The notes below the pieces were generated by a model, which ran no database searches, was not told where the DNA came from, and saw only the letters and a list, made by a program, of their open reading frames with translations. Below are positions 55,141 to 64,000 of a stretch of 64,000 nt of DNA, piece after piece. The position numbers and the translations under genes are program-made. Each line of letters opens with the position of its first letter. Within the stretch, counting starts at the first letter, position 1. Source of the stretch: Dichetophora obliterata (taxonomy: Eukaryota > Arthropoda > Insecta > Diptera > Sciomyzidae); contig OY986438.1 of NCBI GenBank assembly GCA_963920525.1, positions 188,619,888-188,683,887 on the forward strand, written 5' to 3'.

Positions 55141-56441
55141 TGGGGCTGCCCATTTTATTTTTAAATAAATCAAAGAAACCACAATTTTTTGTCTGCTTGT
55201 CATAAATATCATTTAATTGGGTTCAAGTAGATTTGCTTACATTATTTCTTGAATATGATATCTCGTAAATGGTCGCCATTGGCCTCTACGACATATTGTG
55301 CCCGTTTTGCAGCATTTTCCATGGTTTTCTTCAACATTTCGATGGGAATGGCGGTTATTTCTTGACGGATGTTGGTTTTCAGCTCTTCTAGGGTCTTTGG
55401 CTTGTTGACGTAAACCTTTGATTTCAAATAACCCCACAAAAAGAAGTCTGGAGGCGTTAAATCTGGTGATCTTGGCGGCCAATCGAAATCACCATTTTTT
55501 GACATCAAACGGCCAGGGAACAATTGCTTCAAAAAATCGATTGTAGTGCGGCTTGTGTGTGGTGGCGCGCCGTCTTGTTGAAACCAGTAGTGCCTGATAC
55601 GCTTTCGACGAACGATTGGCATAAAAAAATTGTTTATCATATCGCGATAACGCTCCTGATTGACAGTAACTCTGTGGCCATTATCATCTTCGAAAAAGAA
55701 CGGCCCAATGAGCATTTTAGCACAAACGCCGCACCAAACATTGACTTTTGTATCGTGAAGAGGCACCTCTTGAATCTCTTGTGGATTTTCAGTGGCATAA
55801 ATACGGCAATTTTGTTTGTTTACCGTTCCGTTCAACTGAAAATGAGCTTCATCGCTCATGATAATTTTATGCCAAAATTGCTCGTCTTCTTCAGCCATTT
55901 CGATGACTCTTTGGGCCCATTCCAATCGACGTGGCTTATCGGTAGGCAACAATTTGTTTACCAATTGAATTTTGTACGAAAACAAATTCAAATCAACACG
56001 TAAAATGCGTTGTAAAGTGGATCGGGGAATACCGAGCTGCTGAGAACGGCAATTTTGGGATGTTGTTGGTGACTGCTCAATACTGGCTCGTACGGCTGCA
56101 ATATTCTCATCCGATCGCCTTGGTCGCTTTTTATTTGGCCTCTCTGGGTTACCAAGAGTATTACCAGTTGTAAATCTTTCATACAAACGATAAATTGTTT
56201 TCTTGGAAGGCGCACTTTTCACTTTATTTATTTTTTTGAAAGCACGTTGAGTTTTCACTATTGACTTGTTTTGTTGAATGTAAATTTCAACAATTTTAGA
56301 GCGTTCGCGTGGCGTGTACTGTTCCATTGTAAACATTTGCTTGGAATGACGCTTCAAACGCGGTATGTCATTAGTCGATTTGGCATCACTGCGGAAAGTT
56401 ACAGTGTTGCCAGATGGGCGCTTCGAATAAGGGCTACCCTG
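55141..56441 (-). mobile_element. mariner-type element with intact transposase (1301 bp)
   Basis: Ends TGGGGCTGCCCATTTT (left) and, reversed, CAGGGTAGCCCTTATT (right), an imperfect inverted repeat; TA at 55139-55140 and 56442-56443. Removing the element and one TA restores the tail of the mini-me-like repeat. It carries one uninterrupted transposase gene. The mismatched termini suggest either decay of the left end or a naturally short repeat. Confidence 0.88.
55242..56357 (-). CDS. mariner-type transposase, intact 371 aa
   Basis: A cut-and-paste DNA transposase that would bind the element ends and integrate at TA. Residues 12-60 form the first helix-turn-helix (YTPRERSKIVEIYIQ ... TIYRLYERF), of the kind labelled DUF4817 in insect proteins; 80-120 hold a GRPK-like linker (KKRPRRSDENIAAV) and second HTH (NCRSQQLGIPRSTLQRIL). 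The catalytic core has SDEAHF (Asp169), WFQQDGAPPHT (Asp262) and PPRSPDLTPPDFFLWG (Asp299); 36 residues lie between the last two. Family members are about 340-370 aa, so this is full length. Met1, Met8 or Met11 could start; 55242 ends in TAA. All catalytic residues are present and no stop or frameshift is seen, in contrast to the relative at 13.7 kb. Activity is plausible but unproven. Confidence 0.95.
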   Translation of the reverse strand: MKRHSKQMFTMEQYTPRERSKIVEIYIQQNKSIVKTQRAFKKINKVKSAPSKKTIYRLYERFTTGNTLGNPERPNKKRPRRSDENIAAVRASIEQSPTTSQNCRSQQLGIPRSTLQRILRVDLNLFSYKIQLVNKLLPTDKPRRLEWAQRVIEMAEEDEQFWHKIIMSDEAHFQLNGTVNKQNCRIYATENPQEIQEVPLHDTKVNVWCGVCAKMLIGPFFFEDDNGHRVTVNQERYRDMINNFFMPIVRRKRIRHYWFQQDGAPPHTSRTTIDFLKQLFPGRLMSKNGDFDWPPRSPDLTPPDFFLWGYLKSKVYVNKPKTLEELKTNIRQEITAIPIEMLKKTMENAAKRAQYVVEANGDHLRDIIFKK

Positions 56442-56453
56442 TATATATAGATT

Positions 56454-56784
56454 AAAATTTTGAATTTTATTAAGTTAATCAAAACTTTTCGCTTGTCCCA
56501 CAGCTGTTGTACTGTCATAAATCGTAACGTGGCGTAGAAATCTACAGACTTCTACGCTGCGTCCCGCCAAATTACGATTTCGGTTACGACTTGTTCACAT
56601 TTATCATTACATAGATTTTAACTTGACACTTGACAACTTCGCGCTATGTTTCCTTGATATCTGAAAATAAATTTATAAATATTTTAAATCTTATAAAATT
56701 GTCATTTAAGCGAAAAAATACTGTATCAAGAAGTTGGTTCGCTTTGTTTTAATACTTAAGCGGAATTTAGCTAGTTATTTCACT
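56454..56784. other. spacer
   Basis: TAACGTGGCGTAGAAATCTAC (about 56527) and GTAGATTT-like/TCTACGCTGCGTC form a small palindrome of the same vocabulary as 60.8-61.2 kb. No gene. Confidence 0.4.
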
Positions 56785-56786
56785 TA

Positions 56787-57290
56787 GGGCCGTTTTCTCA
56801 ATCGGTTAAGTAACCGCCGGTTAAGTCATTAATTGTGAATTTTTCAATTGTGAATACGCTAAACTGCATTTCAGCAGTTTACGCTTGTTTGTTATTTAAT
56901 TTTTGATGTAAATGTTGTAAATATCTAACAAGGATTAATTAATAAATAATTTAAAAACGCAACAGAGTGCCGAACTTCAGTGCATATGAAGAAAGTGCAT
57001 TACTCTTCCACGTAATCACGCCTATGCGCATATGTCCTTTTTATGTTTTGGATCGAATTCAAGTAAGAAAAAAACGAAATCCTCGAAATTCTATCCATTT
57101 TTAATTATAAAATATATAATTATTTTTTACGCTACACAGCTGTTCTTTCGATTAGCAACTAACCGGAACCTCAACTTGCCGTTAACTTAACCGGCACTTA
57201 AGACCTAACCGAACATTGAGAAAATGCTTTTTTGCTAACCGCCAGTTAAAGTTCCGATTAGTGCCTAACAGCACACTGAGAAAACGGCTC
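56787..57290. mobile_element. 504-bp MITE with TTA duplication (GGGCCGTTTTCTCAAT family)
   Basis: Ends GGGCCGTTTTCTCAAT and, reversed, GAGCCGTTTTCTCAGT; TTA at 56784-56786 and 57291-57293. Inner right-side phrases (CTTGCCGTTAACTTAA, TTTTTTGCTAACCGCCAGTTAA) are shared with the 1.42-kb palindrome at 28761-30183. A TTA/TAA target and a GGG terminus fit PIF/Harbinger. The left arm is largely deleted. Confidence 0.75.
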
Positions 57291-57293
57291 TTA

Positions 57294-58016
57294 ATCCTCA
57301 AAACGAAAACCAAATTTTTACACTAGCGCTACAAATTTAAATTTTGCAAAAAAAAAAAATCTTACGTCAACACAAAACTATAAGGCCACAAACGATTGAC
57401 GCACATTCTTCAAACATCATTTGTCACTTTAAACGCTTAGCTTGTTTATCTAACTTTTAATTGCTGTGGAATTTTTTCAGTTAAAAAACGAATTCACTGA
57501 CTCTGTGGTATGAATGATATTGATATCTTTGCACGATAAACAAATATCAATAGCTGGCTGGAACTGTTTTTTATGCGTGGGTACAATTTCATGATGTTTG
57601 ACCATACTGCAGAGTCACTGAAGGGTTCATTGACTGCCTTGTGTGACTCGCGCTGTGTCAGGCAGTCGACAACCGGGGGCTTCGAACATTGAAATCTGGT
57701 TGCTGGCAGCTAATCAAATTTGAATATCACCTGAACATATTTGCATGCTGTTGTCGTAGGAAAATTTCGACTCAAATAAGAATACATTTTAAATAGTTTT
57801 AAAAATATTTAAGGCATTGAATTCAGTGACAGAGCATTTTTTACAATATTTTCATATGAAATATTTAATTTTTGTGAATTATGTATATTCGTCAAAAATA
57901 TATATCTTATAGTATGATGTCATGGTATCCTTATCCAGGTAGCATAGACAATTGTTCTGTTAACCATCTCCGATCAGAAAATATACTTACAAAGAAAGCG
58001 CTCACAATTTTTAATG
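57294..58016. other. AT-rich spacer
   Basis: No gene recognised; one more GC-rich island at 57600-57690 has no coding pattern. Confidence 0.4.
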
Positions 58017-58260
58017 GCCGTATTCAGCGGAGTCAACTGTTTTGAACTGTTATGATAGCGATAGCTTAGTGAGCGATGTTTTTCTCTGAATGTGCTGTTA
58101 TTCTAAATGTCAGAAATGTTGTAAATTATTTAATTTAATTATTAAATTATATAAATAATTTAATTGCAAAGGCTTCACACTGAAATAAGGTGCGATTATT
58201 CAGTGTTAATTAATTTAACAGCACAACAGTTGCCAATTGTTGACTCCGCCGAATGCGACC
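58017..58260. mobile_element. 244-bp inverted-repeat MITE (GGCCGTATTCAGCGG family)
   Basis: Ends GGCCGTATTCAGCGGAGTC and GACTCCGCCGAATGCGACC. The interior GCGATAGCTTAGTGAGCGATG and ATTTAATTGCAAAGG are shared with the outer element at 28705-30272 and the small copy at 22957. Flanks AAT/ATT are inverted rather than direct, so the target duplication is unclear. Confidence 0.7.
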
Positions 58261-58535
58261 ATTGAATTTTTATAATGTTTGTTTTGGGCACTTTCTTCAA
58301 TTTTGGCTTTGCTTCACTAACAGCTGTTTATTGATAGGACAGCTGTTTATTCATGCTAACCATAGCATGAAGAAGAGGAAATAAGCAACTGGTCTGGCAG
58401 ACGTTGTTCTGCGCCTACCTATCTTCAAAAATATGGGTGAAGTTTTATATGTCGTGTTGTGTAAATAGTAATGTAATTAGCTTGATAACAGTGCTACCTA
58501 TCAGCCTATAGGCATGAACTATTCTCTCGACAAAA
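58261..58535. other. spacer with a repeat fragment
   Basis: CTGGCAGACGTTGTTCTGC (58395) matches the start signature of the unit nested in composite B (CGGCAGACGTTGTCCTGC at 25770), so a fragment of that repeat lies here. CAGCTGTTTATTGATAGGA is duplicated in part at 58320-58355. Confidence 0.45.
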
Positions 58536-58539
58536 CAAA

Positions 58540-58945
58540 TATATTGCGCAAATATTTGTTTGGTCTGAGCAATATTTTCAGTAAATCTCTATCTGAGGGA
58601 AATTTTCTGAAGTGTTGGAAAATTGCCTCAATCAGCCCTTTCAAAGCTGGTTATAAAAAGTAATGTGACAAACTACCGGCCAATCTCAAAGTTATCTAAT
58701 GTTTCCAAACTCTTTGAAAGTGTTGTTTAGTTGAAAATAAGTTGTTTCATTAAACTTTACGTCTGCTCTGAACAACATGGTTTTGTTGCTGGGCAGTCCA
58801 CGGTTTCAAACCTGGCTATTTTCTCCGACTACTGTGTATCTTCACTTGCATCTGATAATGAAGTTGATGTCATTTGTACCGATTTTTCCAAAACGCTCAA
58901 CAGAGTTTCTTATAAATTGTTACTCTGTAAACTATGAAAGATAAG
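58540..58945 (+). pseudogene. jockey-type LINE reverse-transcriptase fragment
   Basis: Across frames the plus strand reads SEGNFLKCWKIASISP-FKAGYK, YRPISKLS-like KLPANLKVI, then in one frame EQHGFVAGQSTVSNLAIFSD, VDVICTDFSKTLNRVSYKLL. QHGF..G.ST.SNL and the motif-A box YTDFSKAFD.V (here CTDFSKTLNRV) are diagnostic of jockey-clade RT. At least two frameshifts and stops; motif C is not found. Dead fragment, opposite in orientation to the one at 20.5 kb. Confidence 0.82.
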
Positions 58946-59993
58946 ATTTCATTCATCTTTTTTCGTATCGGACAGGATATGTTTGGTCTGTATCAAGGTT
59001 CATTTTTAAGGTTGTGTACTTGAGAGAAATGTACTCTTTTTCCGCCTTTGCTTGAACTATCACTGTGCTTTTCTTTGTTCTATGCATTAATTTTCTTTAT
59101 TTCTTTTCATCCATTCTGACAGTTCGACCGAGCTTGCTCTCAAGTGCCACAACCCTACAAATGAACCTTGTTGGTTTGTATAAATAATTTTAAATCATTG
59201 GAGCGAGCGAACGAGGCTCCCATGGAACAGCATGTTTGAAAAATGTTAAAAGGAGCATATCTTCTAAATGGATAGACCGATTTTAAAATTTTTGACGTAG
59301 AATTACGTCTTACAGCGCGGTTTGTATGGGGGTCATTTTCACGAATTTTTTCAAAGTGATATTTGACACTTTGGGGTATACCTACAGCCTTTAATATTCA
59401 TCGTACAAAGAAAAAAAAAACTGCCAAAATATCAGTTTTAGTGGGAATAAAACAAATATCTAATAAAATAGCAAAATCGAAGAAGATGAAAAATTCATAT
59501 ATTCGTATGAGAAATGCACAAGCTGCTTAGCTGCAGTAGGTGCTTATGCTGTTTTTAAGGTTCTTGTTCTTGTTGTTGTTGTGTTTGCTTGTTTGGTTCG
59601 TAATCACGTCGTTCGTTGTTGTGCTGCTTTTGTTGTTGTTGTTGTTGTTTGTAATTAATATGTATGTAAAACATACATTCAGTATTTTTTGGCGAACGGG
59701 TGAAAAAGAGAGGGAATAAAGACAAGAACAAACGACACATCAAGCGAATATGACATAAATTTCAATTCGATTCTTGCTAAATATAAAAAAGGACTTTACA
59801 ATTATATAGAGAACGGTTTAAAGGTACAAAAACATGTCGTTTTCATACCAGCAAATCAGACGCTGCCGTTTTAAGTACCGTTTAGCTGGCACAGTAACAT
59901 TCATGGCTTGTTGGGTTGTAATGCAATAGAGAATACTGATGCATGTAGCTAGAGAGCCAGTATGTGGCTACAAAAAAATGTACTACTACTAGT
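58946..59993. other. spacer with CAA/GTT microsatellite
   Basis: TTGTTGTTGTTG runs at 59563-59582 and 59630-59650 produce a poly-Gln reading on the minus strand that is not taken as a gene. CAGCCTTTAATATTCATCG near 59390 is shared with 9978. Confidence 0.5.
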
Positions 59994-60513
59994 CAAGGTT
60001 GCCAGTTAAAATTTAAAACAATTCCGACAAAAAATTACCTTTTTCACAATAACATTAAGTAAATACAACAAAAATTACCATTGTAAAGATAAACAAACAA
60101 GTTTCTACCGCAATAAAAAAATATCAAAAAAAAATCTCACGATCATTAAAAATTACCACAAAAATACCACGTGTTTTAAAAATACCACCACGAATTCCCT
60201 ATGCTTTTAAAATTGCCACAAAAAGCTCATTCATATTAAAAATACCACAATAAGTCCCATATGCACAAGCAATTTAAAAAAAATTTAGAAATACCACAAA
60301 GAAACTTTGCTTACAAAAAAAGAAAAAAAAATGTAAGAAGAATATTACCAATTTCCCACGGAAATTCAAATAATACCCCGCTGAATTTTCACGTCAATTA
60401 AAAAATACCACACTGAATTTAAAAATTTAATAGGAATTCCCAGAAACAAAAATTCCTAAGGGCAATTCAAAATTACCACGAATGGGATTTTTCCAACATA
60501 ACTGGCAACGTTG
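59994..60513. mobile_element. 520-bp hAT-like MITE with internal AAAATACCAC repeats
   Basis: Ends CAAGGTTGCCAGTTAAA and, reversed, CAACGTTGCCAGTTATG; 8-bp near-duplications CTACTAGT (59986-59993) and CTACTAGC (60514-60521). The interior has many diverged AAAATACCAC(A/G)-type units. An 8-bp target and CA terminus suggest hAT. Confidence 0.8.
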
Positions 60514-60557
60514 CTACTAGCTGCTGATATTGTTGTTTTGGTTCTGCATGACTGCAA

Positions 60558-60733
60558 AGGGCCGTTTTTCACTCGGCAATTCTATGAGCAATAATTGCTT
60601 TCGCCGCAAGTAGTTTGTTGACTACTCGGGTTTAAAGGGGACTTTCGTAAGCCCCCTCATGCGGGCGAATAATCCACAAACTGCTTGTTTTTCTCTACTT
60701 TATACATCATTCCTCTCCGAGTCGGCCTTAAGG
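60558..60733. repeat. short inverted-repeat element, tentative
   Basis: GGGCCGTTTTTCACTCGG and, reversed on the right, AAGGCCGACTCGGAGAGG bracket a GC-richer segment with internal hairpins (CAAGTAGTTTGTTG against CCACAAACTGCTTG). No target duplication identified. Confidence 0.4.
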
Positions 60734-60734
60734 T

Positions 60735-61209
60735 ACAGTTATAATAGACATAATGTAAAGTAACGTAATGTTGTCAACTGTCATCGTAACGGGACGTAAT
60801 GTAAGAAAACGTTGTAGCAGTTATAATAGGTAGTAGCCAGTAACAGCCAGGCAGTTGTTTGTCGTAAATAATTGCACGTTCCTGTACAAATACAATTAAA
60901 TCCTCGTCATCCATAGCTGTGGATACATAAAACTATCACATTAATAACAAAAACTCAACAAAAAGCGTAGTTCAACAATATAAAATAGCGCAATAATCGA
61001 ATCTAACCTCAATGTTTAGTTGTTCTTTGAACAGACGTAATGTAAAGTAACGTAGAAATCGAAATCTAACGGATCTTTACGTCCCGTTACATTACGTTAC
61101 TTCTATTATAATCACTTGTATAAGAAAAGTATTGATTGAAACAGTAAGTGACAGAACACACTGCTGCAGTGACATTTCACTACATTACGTTACGTCTATT
61201 ATAACTGGG
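60735..61209. mobile_element. ~475-bp inverted-repeat element (CAGTTATAATAGAC)
   Basis: Left CAGTTATAATAGACATAATG and right, reversed, CAGTTATAATAGACGTAACG. Additional internal copies of the motif in both orientations (TAACGTAATG, CATTACGTTACTTCTATTATAA near 61090-61120) suggest a repeated subterminal array. The target duplication is unclear. Confidence 0.7.
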
Positions 61210-61930
61210 CTTTTGCCTGGTTATTCTACCATGAGTTGGAGTACGAATAAAACGAATGTTTATTTTCAGCATTTATGTATACTACTACGCAAATTTGCGC
61301 ATGCGTAACTAAGCATGCATTGTGCTTTAAAAACTACATTTATTTTTTTAATACCATAATAAATTCGAATTATTTTTATTATGCATTATATTCTTTCCAT
61401 ATTAAAAATTTATTTTGTTAACTAATATTTTAATTTTAAATTACTTTTAAAATATACATATATGTTTAATTAAACATAAACATTTAAATTAAATTAAATT
61501 AAATTTAAATTAAACATTTTCATTTTAAATTACATTTCGCTTTAACCAACAAAACAAATGAAAAAGAACAACAAAATCATCACCATAAATATCAAACGAA
61601 AACTTTTTATAAAACAAAATAAATTTTTACACGAATTTAATTGTGAGCTTTTTATATCAGGTAAGTTTAAGGAAGGACAACAACAACAAATTATTTTTGA
61701 ATAATTTTTATTTAGAAGATCAAATACTTTAAAAAAGTTTTGAAGAATATACATGAAAAAAAAACAGAATTTTTCTCTTTTACTGTATAAAAAGGAATTC
61801 TACGTCTATACTTACGATACTATCGAAACTGTGTCTTTTTTTTCTAAACTGTTCTACGCCTCTAAAATTATTTCCTAACGAATCCAAAATTTCGAAATTC
61901 TATTTACTGTAAAAGTTAGTTGAAAAAAAT
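61210..61930. other. AT-rich spacer
   Basis: ATTAA-type simple sequence at 61485-61515. No gene recognised. Confidence 0.45.
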
Positions 61931-62124
61931 ATTTCCATATGTTTTGTTGTTATTCACTGAATTTACTTTGCTTCTAGCTTATTGCTTCTTAGTGCTTTTG
62001 TTGTGCAAACGCAACAAATGTATTTGTATTTCCATACGTTTCGTTGTTGTTGTTAGCTGAGTTCTGCTTGCTTTTAGCTAACTGCTTCTGATTGCTTTTG
62101 TTGAGCAAACAAAACAAATGTATT
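61931..62124 (+). repeat. two ~97-bp tandem units
   Basis: ATTTCCATATGTTTTGTTG (61931) recurs as ATTTCCATACGTTTCGTTG (62028); both units continue TGCTT.TAGCTTA(A)TGCTTCT and GCAAAC.CAACAAATGTATT. Confidence 0.75.
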
Positions 62125-62434
62125 CAAAAAAACCGATCGAAATGAAAGGACAATTTTCGTGCACAATTAGAAAGTATCAATAATATTGAAAACTGATAGT
62201 GTCTAGAATATTTGGCATAAATTTTTGTTAATTGATCATTAATTTGGCGTTTAAGTAGGGTAAGTAATTTATCTAATGAAAATTTATCGAACCACTGAAA
62301 TTTCTATACAAAAAAAAAAAAAAAAAAAATGCATATACAGAGTGTCCAGTGTAAGAGTACGAATATTTACGGAGGCGAAAGAGGAGGTCGAGTTAAGCAA
62401 AAAATCGTATGGTAGGGGGTCTATTTTCTCACCC
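62125..62434. other. spacer with A homopolymer
   Basis: A run of about 20 A at 62310-62329. CAGAGTGTCCAGTGTAAGAGT follows. No gene. Confidence 0.45.
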
Positions 62435-62437
62435 TAA

Positions 62438-62766
62438 TAGCCAATATACATTGACTGCGACTAGCGACGAACGCCAATTGTCAAAAAATAGAACGCATGT
62501 TTTCTTATGAAGATGTATTTTTTGAAGACGGCACGACAAAGAGAGAACATGACCACAATTGTTGCTGCCACAGACTTCAATATATTTCTATTTTGATAGA
62601 CGACAAGAGCGAACATAGCAGAGTTTGTTTATGTTTTGTATGAAATACATATTGTCGCTGTTGCGTTCATTATAATCAAGTAGTCGAGAATACTGCGACA
62701 TTTCTCTCTGACGGCTAGTTTTTGTTATGTCGGTGGACGACTGTTGCAGTCAATGTGTATCGGCTA
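62438..62766. mobile_element. TAA-chain element 1 (329 bp)
   Basis: Ends TAGCCAATATACATTGACTG and, reversed, TAGCCGATACACATTGACTG. TAA on the left at 62435-62437 and on the right at 62767-62769; the right TAA is also the left TAA of the next element. Non-coding. A 3-bp TAA target suggests PIF/Harbinger-type mobilisation. Confidence 0.8.
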
Positions 62767-62769
62767 TAA

Positions 62770-63202
62770 GGCACATATTACACGATGATCGTTGATCGGC
62801 GTTCAATGAACACTTTTTTACGCTCTTTTACATTTTGATCGTTGGTAGGTCACATGATGATCGTTTCATCGCGATCAAGTCTTGTTTTTTTCTTTATTCC
62901 AGTAAGAATTCTTGTTAAAAATAAGGGTTTCATGCAATTTTTTTTTTCGACCTTTCAGTCGAAAAGCAGTACTTCTAGTACTTTTTAGCTGCTAAAAGTG
63001 AACACATCTTAAATTTTGCCACCCAGCAACACTGTTTCGATTGTGATTGCTGTCATGTACAGCGTTCAAAAATGAACATATCTTGATCGCCCTAACAATT
63101 GTTCATCCGCTCTGGCTCTCAGTGTTTTTTGACAGTTTCGCATTGAAAGCAACAACAAAAATATTTTAAACGCCGATCAACGATCATCGTGTAATATGTG
63201 CC
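62770..63202. mobile_element. TAA-chain element 2 (433 bp)
   Basis: A perfect 34-bp terminal inverted repeat beginning GGCACATATTACACGATG. TAA at 62767-62769 and 63203-63205. Perfect repeats indicate recent insertion. The interior shows more ATGATCG/CGATCA words. Non-coding. Confidence 0.92.
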
Positions 63203-63205
63203 TAA

Positions 63206-63737
63206 TGCCGTGGTTATGCTAGCCAAACATGTTCGGTGTTCATTTTTGTTAATTTGTTCTCTTCGCTGAAATGTTTGTTTGGTGGTTATGCTATGATTGG
63301 TGGCACAGTTGCATTATATGTAATAGTATGTAAAAACACAAAAAAGCACAACCCTAATTTGCATTTTTGTACTTAAAATTAACGAATTAAAATATACGAA
63401 CTGATATTACTTACTCTGAATTTTTATTATAATATCTTAAACAAAATGGTTTGCATATTTTTGACATGCTAGCTAGCTGTTTACGTTAAGGGTTACTTGA
63501 AGACACAATCAACTTCACTTTTTAATACTTTTGCCTACTTTTTTGATGCTATTATACAAAATGACTACAGCCAACACTGGAAAGTTCGGCATGTTTGGCG
63601 TTTCAATCAGCAATCAAAATGTTCGGTCCGAGAGCGAGAAAATGAATATGAGAAAAAGTTCATTTCTTCATTTTATACGTGAAACAATAACAACAAAAAA
63701 TGTTCGGCAATCATGTTTGGCTAGCATAACCACGGCA
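63206..63737. mobile_element. TAA-chain element 3 (532 bp)
   Basis: A perfect 26-bp terminal inverted repeat beginning TGCCGTGGTTATGCTAGCC. TAA at 63203-63205 and 63738-63740. The interior has repeated ATGTTCGG words in both halves. Unrelated in sequence to elements 1 and 2. The short reading at 63497-63740 inside it is not taken as a gene. Confidence 0.92.
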
Positions 63738-63740
63738 TAA

Positions 63741-63890
63741 AGCAACTTCAGCAAGTTTTGCAATTTTTTTTATATGAAGTTTTAAAAATTTTTGTGGCTC
63801 TATCTCTCTCCACACTCAATGTGAGAGTAACAAAAACTTACTGCACTCTCTTTGACTTGATTAACTTAATTTCAATTTTCTTGCTGAATA
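63741..63890. mobile_element. diverged relative of the 150-bp TAA MITE
   Basis: AGCAACTTCAGCAAGTTTTG ... ATATGAAGTTTT ... TTGACTTGATTAACTTAATTT ... CTTGCTGAA parallels 4031-4180. It starts directly after the TAA that closes element 3, so it may be a fourth member of the chain; its right end and right TAA are not clear. Confidence 0.5.
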
Positions 63891-64000
63891 TTTTTGCGCG
63901 GTGTTGCCAGTATGGAGTTTTTTGAGTTAAAGTTGGCATGTTTTATTTTTCAAGCTTCAAAATAAAGAAGCATTGCATCTGGCAATATTGAATATGACAA

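Noticed and set aside
55524..56003. 159-codon plus-strand reading
   Set aside because: Antisense shadow of the intact mariner-type transposase.
59555..59743. Gln-rich minus-strand reading
   Set aside because: Produced by a GTT/CAA microsatellite; no start context or domain.

Overview
The window looks like AT-rich intergenic and heterochromatin-like DNA from an insect, most likely a higher dipteran (a tephritid-like fly would fit, but this is inference). Grounds are the small heat-shock protein relic closest to the Drosophila Hsp23/l(2)efl type, a single-exon host gene with a fly-style TATA/Inr promoter, jockey-type LINE fragments, a Penelope-like element, Tc1/mariner transposases of insect type, and a dense population of short inverted-repeat elements. 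Nothing bacterial, viral or CRISPR-like is present.

Genes: only one confident host gene is seen, an unnamed 308-aa serine-rich protein on the minus strand (34605-35531) with its own promoter near 35.91-35.96 kb and a polyadenylation signal near 34.3 kb. A 5'-truncated small heat-shock protein copy lies at 12528-12950. Everything else that codes belongs to mobile elements: an intact 371-aa mariner-type transposase (55242-56357), a broken relative (13.55-14.85 kb), a broken Tc1-type transposase (49.95-52.15 kb), a nearly complete Penelope-like reverse transcriptase/GIY-YIG protein with one stop codon (15.94-17.96 kb), hAT C-terminal remnants (6.3, 27.0 and 47.3-47.7 kb), and LINE fragments (20.46-21.08 kb and 58.5-58.95 kb).

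Layout: 1-4.5 kb, tRNA-like sequence and composite repeat A; 5.8-10.6 kb, MITEs and hAT debris; 12.5-15.4 kb, heat-shock relic, tandem repeat, dead mariner and a MITE; 15.7-18 kb, Penelope-like element; 20.4-23.6 kb, LINE-on-LINE and nested inverted repeats; 24.35-26.94 kb, composite repeat B, sister of A; 27.2-31 kb, foldback elements including a 1.4-kb palindrome inside another element; 31-34.3 kb, quiet AT-rich DNA; 34.3-36 kb, the host gene; 36.3-41.6 kb, an inverted-repeat element, a mini-me-like repeat, two tandem arrays and a young foldback element; 41.7-50.4 kb, MITEs and the hAT family source copy; 50-56.5 kb, Tc1 relic and the intact mariner inside the tail of a mini-me-like repeat; 56.8-64 kb, MITEs ending in a head-to-tail chain of three different elements joined at single TAA triplets (62438-63737).

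The most informative signal is stratigraphic. Paired copies within the window provide empty sites: repeat A versus B shows a TTAA-flanked and an 8-bp-flanked insertion, and a 41.1-41.7 kb tandem duplication holds a foldback element in one unit only. Several elements keep exact target duplications, so insertion order and target rules can be read directly from the sequence. I did not find a clear new cellular system. The best candidates for something undescribed are the TAA-joined MITE chain, the tRNA-headed SINE-like repeat ending in a 24-bp perfect palindrome, the nearly identical GGGCGGG foldback pair, and the unnamed host gene.
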